Assembly (NCBI GenBank): GCA_051269965.1
Contig: JBNMFK010000257.1
Location: 1 to 5,862, forward strand
Source of the DNA: Arcticibacterium sp051269965
GTDB lineage: Bacteria; Bacteroidota; Bacteroidia; Cytophagales; Spirosomataceae
DNA: 5,862 nt
Reading direction: 5' to 3'
Notes under the pieces: model-generated
Told to the model about the DNA's origin: nothing
The model's input: only the letters and a program-made list of their open reading frames with translations
Databases searched by the model: none
In this document: positions 1 through 5,861 of the stretch, one piece after another
How the letters are laid out: every line of letters starts with the position of its first letter
Position numbering within the stretch: the stretch's first letter is position 1
Translations under genes and position numbers: made by a program

Positions 1-17
1 GAGGAAGCCACTGTTTG

Positions 18-273
18 TCAATCCGAGTTTGTGGCCTGTGTTGAGGGCGTGGGCGTGTTAACGTAAAGAGGATGAAGCTCTAACCCTTTTTTGTACAAAG
101 TGTGTTAGTTGAAAACACCATAGATTCGGCCCTTATGAGACGCAGATAGAGCGAAATTTTCCTTCTTGCTGTCATCAAGCACGATCAGCTGAAACCTCCT
201 ATTATTGGAAGTATTTCATTAGATTGTAACTATGTTGCCAGCTCTTGCTTCAATCTTGCGAGTATCGGACCAT
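18..273 (-). pseudogene. Possible remnant of a small unknown gene upstream of the GMC gene (very uncertain)
   Basis: On the minus strand an ATG at 273-271 opens a phrase (MVRYSQD, then SKSWQHSYNLMKYFQ) broken by a TGA where Trp would fit. A second frame, open from 215 to 108, gives RRFQLIVLDDSKKENF and later KGRIYGVFN. It meets a TAA at 107-105 and then stays open to a TGA at 20-18 (HTLYKKGLELHPLYV). The residue mix looks protein-like, but every open piece is under 40 codons, so chance is a serious alternative. No family is recognised. The plus strand of the same stretch has only short frames, including one open from base 1 to a TAA at 61-66 that could be the tail of an upstream gene. The gluconate-dehydrogenase subunit 3 that often precedes such GMC genes is not seen here. 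Confidence 0.2.
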
Positions 274-293
274 TTATTTAACCCTATATAAGA

Positions 294-1994
294 ATGACTG
301 AAAAAGATAACACCTATGACGCAATCGTCATAGGTTCTGGGATTTCGGGTGGTTGGGCTGCCAAGGAATTATGCGAGAAAGGACTCAAAACGCTGGTATT
401 AGAACGAGGTAGAAACGTGGAACATTTGAAAGATTACCCCACTGCCACCAAAGCCCCATGGGACTTTAAATACAGAGGCGGTATGAGTAAGGCCTTTGTA
501 GATGACAATCCGTTGATTACAAAAGCTGCAGGTTTTGGGGCAGATACGGCTCATTTTTTCATTGAGGATGCAGACCATCCTTACGTGCAAGAAAAACCCT
601 TTGATTGGATTAGAGGTTATCAGGTAGGAGGGAAGTCTTTAACCTGGGGACGAGCCTGCCAGCGATGGAGTGATAATGAATTTAAAGCACCATATAAATT
701 TGGGTATGGTATAAAATGGCCGATTGGCTATGAAGATATAGCTCCGTGGTATTCGCATGTAGAAAAATTTGTAGGCGTTTGTGGGCATAAGGATGGTATA
801 GAAGCGATGCCAGATGGAGAATTTTTACCTCCTTTTGATTTTAATTGTGTAGAGCAGCATGTTAGCGATAAGTTAAAGGAACATTATTCAGATAGGCATT
901 TAGTTCAAGGTCGCTGGGCACAGCTTACCGAACCACAAGATATACATATAGAGCAAGGACGCGGGAAGTGCCAAGCTCGTAATTTATGCATGCGAGGATG
1001 CCCCTATGGCGGATACTTTAGTTCAGTTTCTTCCACATTGCCTTGGGCAGATAATACTGGAAACTTGACGATTCGCCCCTTTTCTGTGGTGCATTCACTC
1101 ATCTATGACGAAGCCACAGGAAAAGCATCTGGTGTAAAGGTGATAGATGCAGAAACCAAAGAGGAAATGATTTTCAATGCTCGAATCATTTTTGTGAATG
1201 CCTCAGCTTTGAATACTAATTTGATATTATTGAATTCCACCTCAAAACGTTTTCCAAACGGTCTTGGGAACGATAATGGCTTATTGGGCAAATTCATTTG
1301 CTTTCATATATATAGGGGGCATTCGGGCGGGAAAATGAAAGGTTTTGAGGATAAATATTACTTTGGAAGAAACCCGTCAGAACCTATTTTGGCCAATTTT
1401 AGAAATATTAAGGAGAACGACATGGATTTTGTGGGAGGCTATACCACGTTCTCAGGAGCCTATCGACTAAAAAACGACGGTTTGAAGCATAGCGAAGTGC
1501 AGTTTGGTGCGGACTATAAAGAGGCTTTATCTGAGCCAGGCGATTGGCGTGTGTACATGTATATGCAGGGAGAAACTATCCCGAAAGAATCTAACCGAGT
1601 CTATTTAAGCAATGACCAGAAAGACCAATGGGGGATTCCACTACTTGTCACAGATGTTGACTATGATGAAAATGACAATAAAATGGTGGCAGATTTTCTA
1701 ATACAAAGCAAAGAAATGCTAGAAAAGGTAGGCTGTACAGAAGTGCATGTTGAAGATAATAAACAGCCTCCAGGACTTGATATTCATGAAATGGGCGGCG
1801 TAAGAATGGGGAAAAGTATTGAAGATTCATTATTAAACGAATGGAATCAAATGCATTTATGCAAAAACGTTTTCGTGACAGACGGAGCCTGTATGACCAG
1901 TACAGGAAATCAAAGTCCATCCATTCTTTACATGGCACTTACAGCTAGAGCTGCTTCATTTGCAGCAGAAGAATTTAAAAAAGGGATTTTGTAA
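294..1994 (+). CDS. GMC-family FAD-dependent oxidoreductase (gluconate/sugar dehydrogenase large-subunit type)
   Basis: This 566-residue flavoprotein probably oxidises an alcohol group of a sugar or polyol and passes electrons to a membrane or cytochrome acceptor; the substrate cannot be read from the sequence. Residues 10-19 form the FAD-binding Rossmann motif (IVIGSGISGG), with the acidic ribose ligand at E37. Residues 109-120 (YQVGGKSLTWGR) match the second GMC FAD motif. The C-terminal domain carries the usual catalytic pair, H498 in IHEMGG and N539 in TGNQSP. Three cysteines (C226, C232, C236, followed by Pro) form a CX5CX3C cluster resembling the [3Fe-4S] site of FAD-glucose dehydrogenases. 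The length is normal for the family. ATG 294 is the first start after an in-frame TAA at 279-281, and no Shine-Dalgarno sequence is present, as is usual in Bacteroidota. There is no signal peptide. Related enzymes are exported with a Tat-signal small subunit, which is absent from this window. Confidence 0.9.
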   Translation: MTEKDNTYDAIVIGSGISGGWAAKELCEKGLKTLVLERGRNVEHLKDYPTATKAPWDFKYRGGMSKAFVDDNPLITKAAGFGADTAHFFIEDADHPYVQEKPFDWIRGYQVGGKSLTWGRACQRWSDNEFKAPYKFGYGIKWPIGYEDIAPWYSHVEKFVGVCGHKDGIEAMPDGEFLPPFDFNCVEQHVSDKLKEHYSDRHLVQGRWAQLTEPQDIHIEQGRGKCQARNLCMRGCPYGGYFSSVSSTLPWADNTGNLTIRPFSVVHSLIYDEATGKASGVKVIDAETKEEMIFNARIIFVNASALNTNLILLNSTSKRFPNGLGNDNGLLGKFICFHIYRGHSGGKMKGFEDKYYFGRNPSEPILANFRNIKENDMDFVGGYTTFSGAYRLKNDGLKHSEVQFGADYKEALSEPGDWRVYMYMQGETIPKESNRVYLSNDQKDQWGIPLLVTDVDYDENDNKMVADFLIQSKEMLEKVGCTEVHVEDNKQPPGLDIHEMGGVRMGKSIEDSLLNEWNQMHLCKNVFVTDGACMTSTGNQSPSILYMALTARAASFAAEEFKKGIL

Positions 1995-2237
1995 AGAACA
2001 GAAAACAAAAAGTATTGGAATTATAGGCTCTTACGTCATTTTTACCCTTCATCTAGAGTCATTAAAAACGGTTACTGATACAAAAACACGACCAACTAGT
2101 GTATATCAAACCTATACAAGGCTTTTTGGCAACTAGTCCTTTCTCTTCTTTAAGAAGCTAGAAAAATTTAAAAATAGAGCAATAAAAGAATAGAATTAGA
2201 ATTCTTTAAATCTAAAATAGCTTTGTTCGGAATACCG

Positions 2238-2731
2238 CTAAGTCTGCTCTTGTGAGCTTCGGCTTGGGCAAATAAATGGATGTAATTGGAACACTTCGTT
2301 TTGTGCGACATTTGATGAACATAGCAGCTGTCTAGGAACAAGAGGATGTTTGGTTATTTTTTTGGTTTCTTTTAAGAGTTTTACCCTCATTCCATCGTTA
2401 TACTTCTCTTGGGTTATTGTATTATACCGAATCTCTTTAAACACTCTATCACCATTAGAGTCTATCACTGAGCCTTGCATGAAAACCAAAAAAAGGCTTT
2501 TGTAGTCTTCAGGAAAAGTATCATTAGTTTTTACTGTGATTTTGTAAACGCCAGATCCAAGAACTGTGACACTATCTTTAAATTCTTTTGCAGACCCAAA
2601 GGAGTTTATTTTTACACTACTTCCTAGACCAGTTGAGATGCGAATAATTATTCATGGTCAACAGGGTCAGAAACTGTTTCATGCTCTGGTCTTAACCAGT
2701 CGACCTGTTTATCAAAAGGATGTACAAGGTC
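2238..2731 (-). pseudogene. Broken gene for a secreted or beta-sandwich-like protein of unknown function
   Basis: The minus-strand frame is open for 137 codons from 2651 to a TAG at 2240-2238. It contains beta-rich phrases such as KDSVTVLGSGVYKITVKTND and FKEIRYNTITQEKYNDGM. No good start exists inside it; the TTG at 2489 falls mid-domain. Immediately upstream, a shifted frame (2731-2655) reads HPFDKQVDWLRPEHETV and ends DHE. Adding one base near 2650 would join the two as DHE-x-IIRISTG, so a 1-base deletion is inferred. Further upstream the same frame meets TAG (2734-2732), TAA (2752-2750) and another TAG, so the true 5' end is eroded. After the terminal TAG the frame stays open for 13 codons (RYSEQSYFRFKEF), so that TAG may also be secondary. 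The family is not recognised. It lies downstream of the broken lipoprotein gene in the same direction. Confidence 0.55.
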
Positions 2732-2743
2732 CTAGTAGCTAAA

Positions 2744-2771
2744 AACACCTTAGGTTTCTAAGGTATTTTTT
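2744..2771. terminator. Bidirectional intrinsic-terminator-like hairpin inside a decayed region
   Basis: A perfect 7-bp stem, ACCTTAG (2747-2753) with CTAAGGT (2758-2764), closes a 4-base loop. It is flanked by an A-run (2741-2745) on the left and a T-run (2766-2771) on the right, so either strand would give a hairpin followed by U residues. On the minus strand it sits upstream of the broken gene at 2731-2238, about 140 bases past the lipoprotein terminator. No plus-strand gene ends nearby. It may mark the boundary of a gene that has since decayed, or it may be a chance AT-rich inverted repeat. Confidence 0.45.
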
Positions 2772-2903
2772 AATGGCTATATTATATAGACTGAAGATAA
2801 TGCTGAGGTATGCGAACAGATTATTGGATTTATACTATCATAATCCTCAAGCCCTTGCTTTGAAGAAACTTTGTCTGCTCTCTATCTTATTCTCTGCTGT
2901 AAT

Positions 2904-2935
2904 AAAAAAAGTGGAACACATAGGACTCCACTTTT
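2904..2935 (-). terminator. Rho-independent terminator of the lipoprotein gene
   Basis: A perfect 9-bp stem, AAAAGTGGA (2907-2915) with TCCACTTTT (2927-2935), encloses an 11-base loop. Read on the minus strand it runs into a stretch of seven T residues (complement of 2904-2910). It begins two bases after the TAA at 2940-2938. This supports 2938, not the TAG at 3055, as the original end of the lipoprotein gene. The flanking A/T symmetry would allow some function on the plus strand too, but no plus-strand gene ends here. Confidence 0.8.
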
Positions 2936-2937
2936 AG

Positions 2938-3600
2938 TTACTTAATTTTGAAACCAATGTCTTCATATTCACTTCTAGTATCAAGCTGTAATTGGTCGTA
3001 ACTGTTAAAACCTACATATTTAAACACTTCTTTTTCATCTGCATTAATGAAATTCTAAATTATATCAACGTTAACACGTCCCTTGTGTACTTCCTTAAAC
3101 TGCTCGGTATTTATGGTAAGAAACTCTTTGCCATCATCGACATACAAGTCAGCTTCCCAAAGACTGGGTTTGTTCCAATGGGTATAGTCGTTAGATTTGA
3201 CCGGGGTGTTATCTGTTAGAAAGGACACCTTTACCGAGTCCTTGTTAACGAAGGGTAACATAGGTCTAACTGATTGATTGTTGATACTCGAGCTACTAAA
3301 TGTCATCTTGAATAAACCGATCCTTATTTTTTGACCTGGCAAGACGTCTTTTATTTCTATCGTTAAAAGCTGATGCTGTGTTCCTGGCAAGACTGGGTCT
3401 GGATTCTGAGTTATTGTTAGGCTTGGCTCAGCAACAATTGTGCTGTCAACTGCTTCAGTTTCCGGTTCAGTCTCTGGTGGTGTTACTACCACTATCGGTT
3501 CTACTTCTTTAATAATAATAATAGGTGGAGAGGTTTCCTATTCGCAAGCGAGGGTGAAGTGAACAAGGACTATTGATGTAATAATTTTTGTAAATCTCAT
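2938..3600 (-). pseudogene. Lipoprotein gene interrupted by two in-frame TAG codons
   Basis: From ATG 3600 the minus frame encodes a type II signal peptide: MRFTK, a hydrophobic core IITSIVLVHF, then T-L-A-C with Cys at residue 19 (a slightly imperfect lipobox, Thr at -3). Codon 21 is TAG (3540-3538). The same frame then continues through a Pro/Glu/Thr linker typical of envelope-tethered proteins (about residues 22-55) into a beta-rich domain (LTIEIKDVLPGQKIRIGLF and KPSLWEADLYVDDG). Codon 182 is a second TAG (3057-3055), after which 38 further sense codons end ...DIGFKIK at TAA 2938, directly before a strong terminator. There are no frameshifts. If both TAGs were sense codons the product would be a 220-residue outer-membrane lipoprotein of unknown function. 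As it stands, translation yields a 20-residue peptide. The longest uninterrupted piece (3537-3058) lacks the export signal. Recent pseudogene is the best call; readthrough is possible but unsupported. Confidence 0.75.
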
Positions 3601-3616
3601 GTTTTTCCCAAAAGCC

Positions 3617-3636
3617 GAGTCTCACCTTGTGGACTC
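3617..3636 (-). other. Inverted repeat in the leader of the lipoprotein gene
   Basis: GAGTC (3617-3621), a bulged T, CAC, loop CTT, GTG and GACTC (3632-3636) form an almost perfect 8-bp hairpin 16 bases upstream of the lipoprotein ATG. No T-run follows it on the minus strand, so it is not a plain terminator. It could be a leader hairpin or a protein-binding palindrome. Its right half, TTGTGGACTCT (3627-3637), recurs exactly at 4337-4347. Confidence 0.35.
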
Positions 3637-3652
3637 TGCGACGTTAACGTAT

Positions 3653-3680
3653 TAAAAATAACTCGCTCTTTCGCCTCAAA
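3653..3680 (-). promoter_or_regulatory. Possible Bacteroidota-type promoter for the lipoprotein gene
   Basis: Read on the minus strand, TATTTTTA (3660-3653) differs from the Bacteroidota -7 box TAnnTTTG only in the last base. TTTG (3680-3677), the -33 consensus, lies 16 bases upstream, slightly closer than usual. The placement, about 50 bases before the lipoprotein ATG, is sensible. AT-rich sequence produces such matches by chance, so this is tentative. Confidence 0.3.
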
Positions 3681-3750
3681 GTCCTCATAATTTTCAACTA
3701 AGCTAGAGTTAGAAAAGAACCTACCCTGAAATAATGTAGAGGGTATAAGG

Positions 3751-4197
3751 TTATTCCCTGCTTGTTTTTTTAAAGAAAACCAAACAGAAAAGTCTTAAAA
3801 CAGAGAAAAGAATCATGCCCGAGAGAAGGGCTTTGCTATATGAGCCGCCACCAAACTTAAAAATGACTTGTGCTAATACAAAAAGCGGAAGTGATGTAAA
3901 AGTTATCAAAGCAATTCTGGCCCATTTTTACCGAGATTAATTTCTAAGAAATAGGCAATTCTAAAACAAAGGCCAATCTTAACAAAAATGGTGATGAGGG
4001 CATTCGGAAAATTATTGATCATGCCATATTTAAAAACGAAAACGCTTAATTTTTCTGTCAAGTTAAGGTGCTTGATTAAATAAGCGTCTATTAGTCCTAA
4101 GAGTAGTAAAGCAGGCAGGAATTTAAGTTTTGACGTTTTCTATAGTGTTACATCTATTCAGCTCGAATAGATCTAGGAGAGCGTGGATTTTAAATAA
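3751..4197 (-). pseudogene. Frameshifted multi-TM membrane protein gene
   Basis: Three minus-strand frames join into one protein if two single-base changes are undone. Piece 1 (4197-4129) reads LFKIHALLDLFELNRC and ends ENVK. Removing one A from the A4 run at 4131-4128 links it to piece 2 (open 4139-3909, KLKFLPALLLLGLIDAYLI, later NALITIFVKIGLCFRIAYF). Adding one A to the A5 run at 3929-3925 links that to piece 3 (3927-3754, WARIALITFTSLPLFVLAQV, then LLSGMILFSVLRLFCLVFF), which ends in a basic tail KKTSRE and TAA 3753-3751. The repaired product of about 145-150 residues would have four hydrophobic segments and a cytoplasmic-looking N-terminus, and would sit in the inner membrane. Pieces 2 and 3 are each open for over 55 codons, which supports real coding ancestry. 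Piece 1 is short and weaker. No start codon is recognisable, because TAA lies directly before codon 1. The family is not recognised. Confidence 0.55.
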
Positions 4198-4214
4198 TTA
4201 TTTTGAGAATTAGG

Positions 4215-4327
4215 GGTCCCTTAAATCTTAAAATGGAGGAAGACCTTGTGGTAGCTTCTCTTTCTAGGCCCGTTTGATAGGGGTGTGTTTGCTAGCCACA
4301 TGGGGCACCCAGGTCAGGTCCCTTAAA
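4215..4327. repeat. Direct repeat pair (11 bp) in a geneless stretch
   Basis: GGTCCCTTAAA occurs at 4215-4225 and again at 4317-4327, separated by 91 bases. The sequence between is richer in G and C than its surroundings (notably 4265-4318) and has only very short frames on either strand. The stretch from about 4198 to 4386 otherwise shows no gene, RNA or clear terminator. The spacing and length resemble a target duplication around a small insertion, but the ends of the spacer are not inverted repeats, so a mobile-element origin is unproven. Confidence 0.3.
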
Positions 4328-4386
4328 GTGCCTAAATTGTGGACTCTCGGCATTGTTTATAATGAAATAATCTAACATGTCTTATG

Positions 4387-4569
4387 TCATCGAACAGTAT
4401 ACGAGGCCTTAATTTTCATAGCATTAATATCTTCCAAATAATCATTCTTGTCTAAGCTCTTCAGCATAAGAAAAGTCGTTTATAAGACAAAGGCGTCGTC
4501 AAGTTTCTTCCGCCCAAAAGAAAAGCATAATCCCTTTCCATCCTCAATGGAGAAGCGGGCTTTCGGTAG
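4387..4569 (-). pseudogene. Possible short decayed gene remnant upstream of the reductase gene
   Basis: In one minus-strand frame the sequence reads KILPKARFSIEDGKGL, then GRKKLDDAFVL, hits a TAA at 4482-4480, and continues open as FLMLKSLDKNDYLEDINAMK to a TGA at 4389-4387. The residue mix is protein-like and the ochre codon sits where a Gln codon would fit. Both pieces are short (about 30 codons each), no start is evident, and the frame runs upstream into the antisense of the reductase start region. No family is recognised and chance cannot be excluded. Confidence 0.25.
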
Positions 4570-4577
4570 TATTTTTG
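4570..4577 (+). promoter_or_regulatory. Bacteroidota -7 promoter element of the reductase gene
   Basis: TATTTTTG matches the Bacteroidota -7 consensus TAnnTTTG exactly and lies 21 bases before ATG 4599, giving a short leader. A good -33 TTTG is not visible at the expected distance. The element overlaps an alternative in-frame TTG start at 4575, which argues that translation begins at 4599 instead. Confidence 0.5.
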
Positions 4578-4598
4578 TATAAATTATTCGTACACTCA

Positions 4599-5654
4599 AT
4601 GAAGACTCATTTTTTACAAGTCAAAAACGTTATTCAAGAAACAAGTGATGCCATCACTATGGAGTTTTGGCACCCGCTTGCAGAGCAAATCAAATATAAA
4701 GCAGGCCAATTTCTGACCTTAATAGTACCAGCGGATGAAGGAAAAAAAGTCAGGAGGAGTTATTCTATGTCTTCGTCGCCACATGCAGATACGGCTGTGG
4801 CGGTTACTGTTAAGAGGGTAGAAGGCGGCTTGGTCTCTAATTATCTATGTGATAACATAAAAACAGGTGATTTTATAGAGGTCGTAGAGCCTATGGGTCG
4901 TTTTGTGATAGATCCCGAGGTAGAGAACGAAAGACACATTGTGCTGATTGGAGCGGGGAGTGGTATTACACCCCTTATGTCAATGCTAAAGACTACGCTT
5001 AAAATGGAGCCTAAATCTAAGGTGACTTTAGTTTATGGAAACAGAACAGTAGATAAGATCATATTCAGAAAGGCACTTATGATTCTTGAGGCACAGTACC
5101 CCGATAGATTACAAGTGGCCAAATTACTCACCCAGCCAGACGAAACCTGGGCAGGTGAAAGAGGCAGAATTACAAAGGCCAACATCGTGATGATTCTGAA
5201 AGAACGCGATGTTCACTTTAAGAGTGAGGAGTTTTATTTATGTGGGCCTTCAGAGATGATGGATGATGTGGTTTCTGCGTTAGGTATGTTTGATGTTCCG
5301 GAGGAAAGAATACTTAGGGAGAGCTTTAATGCACCTATGATGGGAGAAAATGAGCCCGAAGCAGAAGACGAAGGCTTAAAAAAGCAAGAAGTCACTGTTA
5401 ATTATGATGGCGATACGTTCACTTTTAATGTGGAGCCACATCAATCGATACTTGAAGCGGCTCTGGAGCAGGATATTGATTTACCTTATTCTTGTCAGGC
5501 AGGAATGTGTACGGCATGCTTAGGAAAGTGTATCACCGGTAAGGTAATGATGGATGAAGAAGATGGCTTAACAGAAGTAGAAATAAAGGATGGTTTCGTA
5601 TTAACCTGCGTAGGTCACCCGACAACAGAGGGTGTAACCATTGAAATAGAATAA
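4599..5654 (+). CDS. PaaE-like NAD(P)H oxidoreductase: FAD/NAD reductase domain fused to a [2Fe-2S] ferredoxin
   Basis: This 351-residue cytoplasmic electron-transfer protein takes hydride from NAD(P)H to FAD and passes single electrons through a ferredoxin cluster to an oxygenase or other acceptor. Residues 1-105 form the FAD-binding barrel, with RSYS at 53-56. Residues 113-235 form the nucleotide-binding domain, with GAGSGITP (118-125), YGNR (146-149) and the NAD-site CGPSEM (215-220). An acidic linker (about 246-262) leads to a plant-type ferredoxin domain with all four ligands C299, C304, C307 and C337 (CX4CX2CX29C). Length and domain order match PaaE, the reductase of phenylacetyl-CoA epoxidase, but paaABCD is not in the window, so the partner is unknown and the gene symbol is withheld. 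ATG 4599 is chosen over TTG 4575 because the latter overlaps the promoter. All key residues are present. A terminator follows seven bases after the stop. Confidence 0.9.
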   Translation: MKTHFLQVKNVIQETSDAITMEFWHPLAEQIKYKAGQFLTLIVPADEGKKVRRSYSMSSSPHADTAVAVTVKRVEGGLVSNYLCDNIKTGDFIEVVEPMGRFVIDPEVENERHIVLIGAGSGITPLMSMLKTTLKMEPKSKVTLVYGNRTVDKIIFRKALMILEAQYPDRLQVAKLLTQPDETWAGERGRITKANIVMILKERDVHFKSEEFYLCGPSEMMDDVVSALGMFDVPEERILRESFNAPMMGENEPEAEDEGLKKQEVTVNYDGDTFTFNVEPHQSILEAALEQDIDLPYSCQAGMCTACLGKCITGKVMMDEEDGLTEVEIKDGFVLTCVGHPTTEGVTIEIE

Positions 5655-5660
5655 AAAATA

Positions 5661-5690
5661 GCCTTGGTATACATTTACCAAGGCCATCGT
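5661..5690. terminator. Strong bidirectional terminator between convergent genes
   Basis: GCCTTGGTA (5661-5669) pairs perfectly with TACCAAGGC (5676-5684) around a 6-base loop. On the plus strand the hairpin is followed by CATCGTTTT after the reductase stop. On the minus strand it is followed by TATTTTTTATT (complement of 5650-5660) after the outer-membrane gene stop at 5703. It therefore serves both convergent genes. Confidence 0.85.
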
Positions 5691-5702
5691 TTTATTGAAC
5701 AA

Positions 5703-5861
5703 TTAAAGCCTCAAACCCAAACTAAATACATTTGCATTAATCGGGTTATTGTCGTTAAACATTGGAAGACCATCATATCTCGCGAACAATCTTACGTCCC
5801 CTCGGCCCAATTCTGCCACTAAACCATAGTTGAACTTGCGGAGGTTATAGTCACCCTTTTC
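5703..5861 (-). CDS. Outer-membrane beta-barrel protein, C-terminal part (runs off the window)
   Basis: The minus frame entering from the window edge gives 52 residues ending at TAA 5705-5703. The piece alternates polar and hydrophobic residues, as in membrane beta-strands (NLRKFNYGLVAELG, then DVRLFARYDGLP), has a polar Asn/Asp-rich turn (FNDNNPIN), and ends in a final strand, NANVFSLGLRL, with a hydrophobic last residue. That is the usual C-terminal signature for barrel assembly in Bacteroidota outer-membrane proteins. It is convergent with the reductase and shares its terminator. The specific family (porin-like or PorT-like) cannot be told from this fragment, and the start lies outside the window. 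Confidence 0.7.
   Translation of the reverse strand, partial: EKGDYNLRKFNYGLVAELGRGDVRLFARYDGLPMFNDNNPINANVFSLGLRL

Noticed and set aside
399..1938. Minus-strand frames of 63-96 codons inside the GMC gene
   Set aside because: They are antisense shadows of an intact conserved gene, with implausible protein composition.
2101..2126. Weak hairpin GTATA/TATAC followed by AAGGCTTTTT as terminator of the GMC gene
   Set aside because: The stem has only 5 AT-rich pairs and lies over 100 bases past the stop; too weak to annotate. The bases from 1995 to 2190 otherwise show nothing clear.
2093..2137. Direct repeat CAACTAGT (2093-2100 and 2130-2137)
   Set aside because: Eight bases with a palindromic core; no array or element structure around it.
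2185..2207. Inverted repeat AAAGAAT/ATTCTTT as a minus-strand terminator
   Set aside because: An all-AT-type stem with one G-C pair and only a short T-run; likely chance in AT-rich sequence.
2992..3219. 75-residue plus-strand frame
   Set aside because: It lies antisense to the lipoprotein coding sequence, which has the stronger evidence (signal peptide, terminator), and has no recognisable features.
3055..3492. Stand-alone 145-residue minus-strand protein starting at GTG 3492
   Set aside because: The same frame continues in both directions through single TAG codons to a signal peptide and a terminator-adjacent stop, so it is the middle of a broken gene.
3722..3745. Inverted repeat TACCCT/AGGGTA after the broken membrane gene
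   Set aside because: Six-base stem, 12-base loop and no T-run on either strand.
4575..4598. Eight-residue N-terminal extension of the reductase starting at TTG 4575
   Set aside because: The TTG overlaps the exact -7 promoter element at 4570-4577, and ATG 4599 gives the normal N-terminus of the family.
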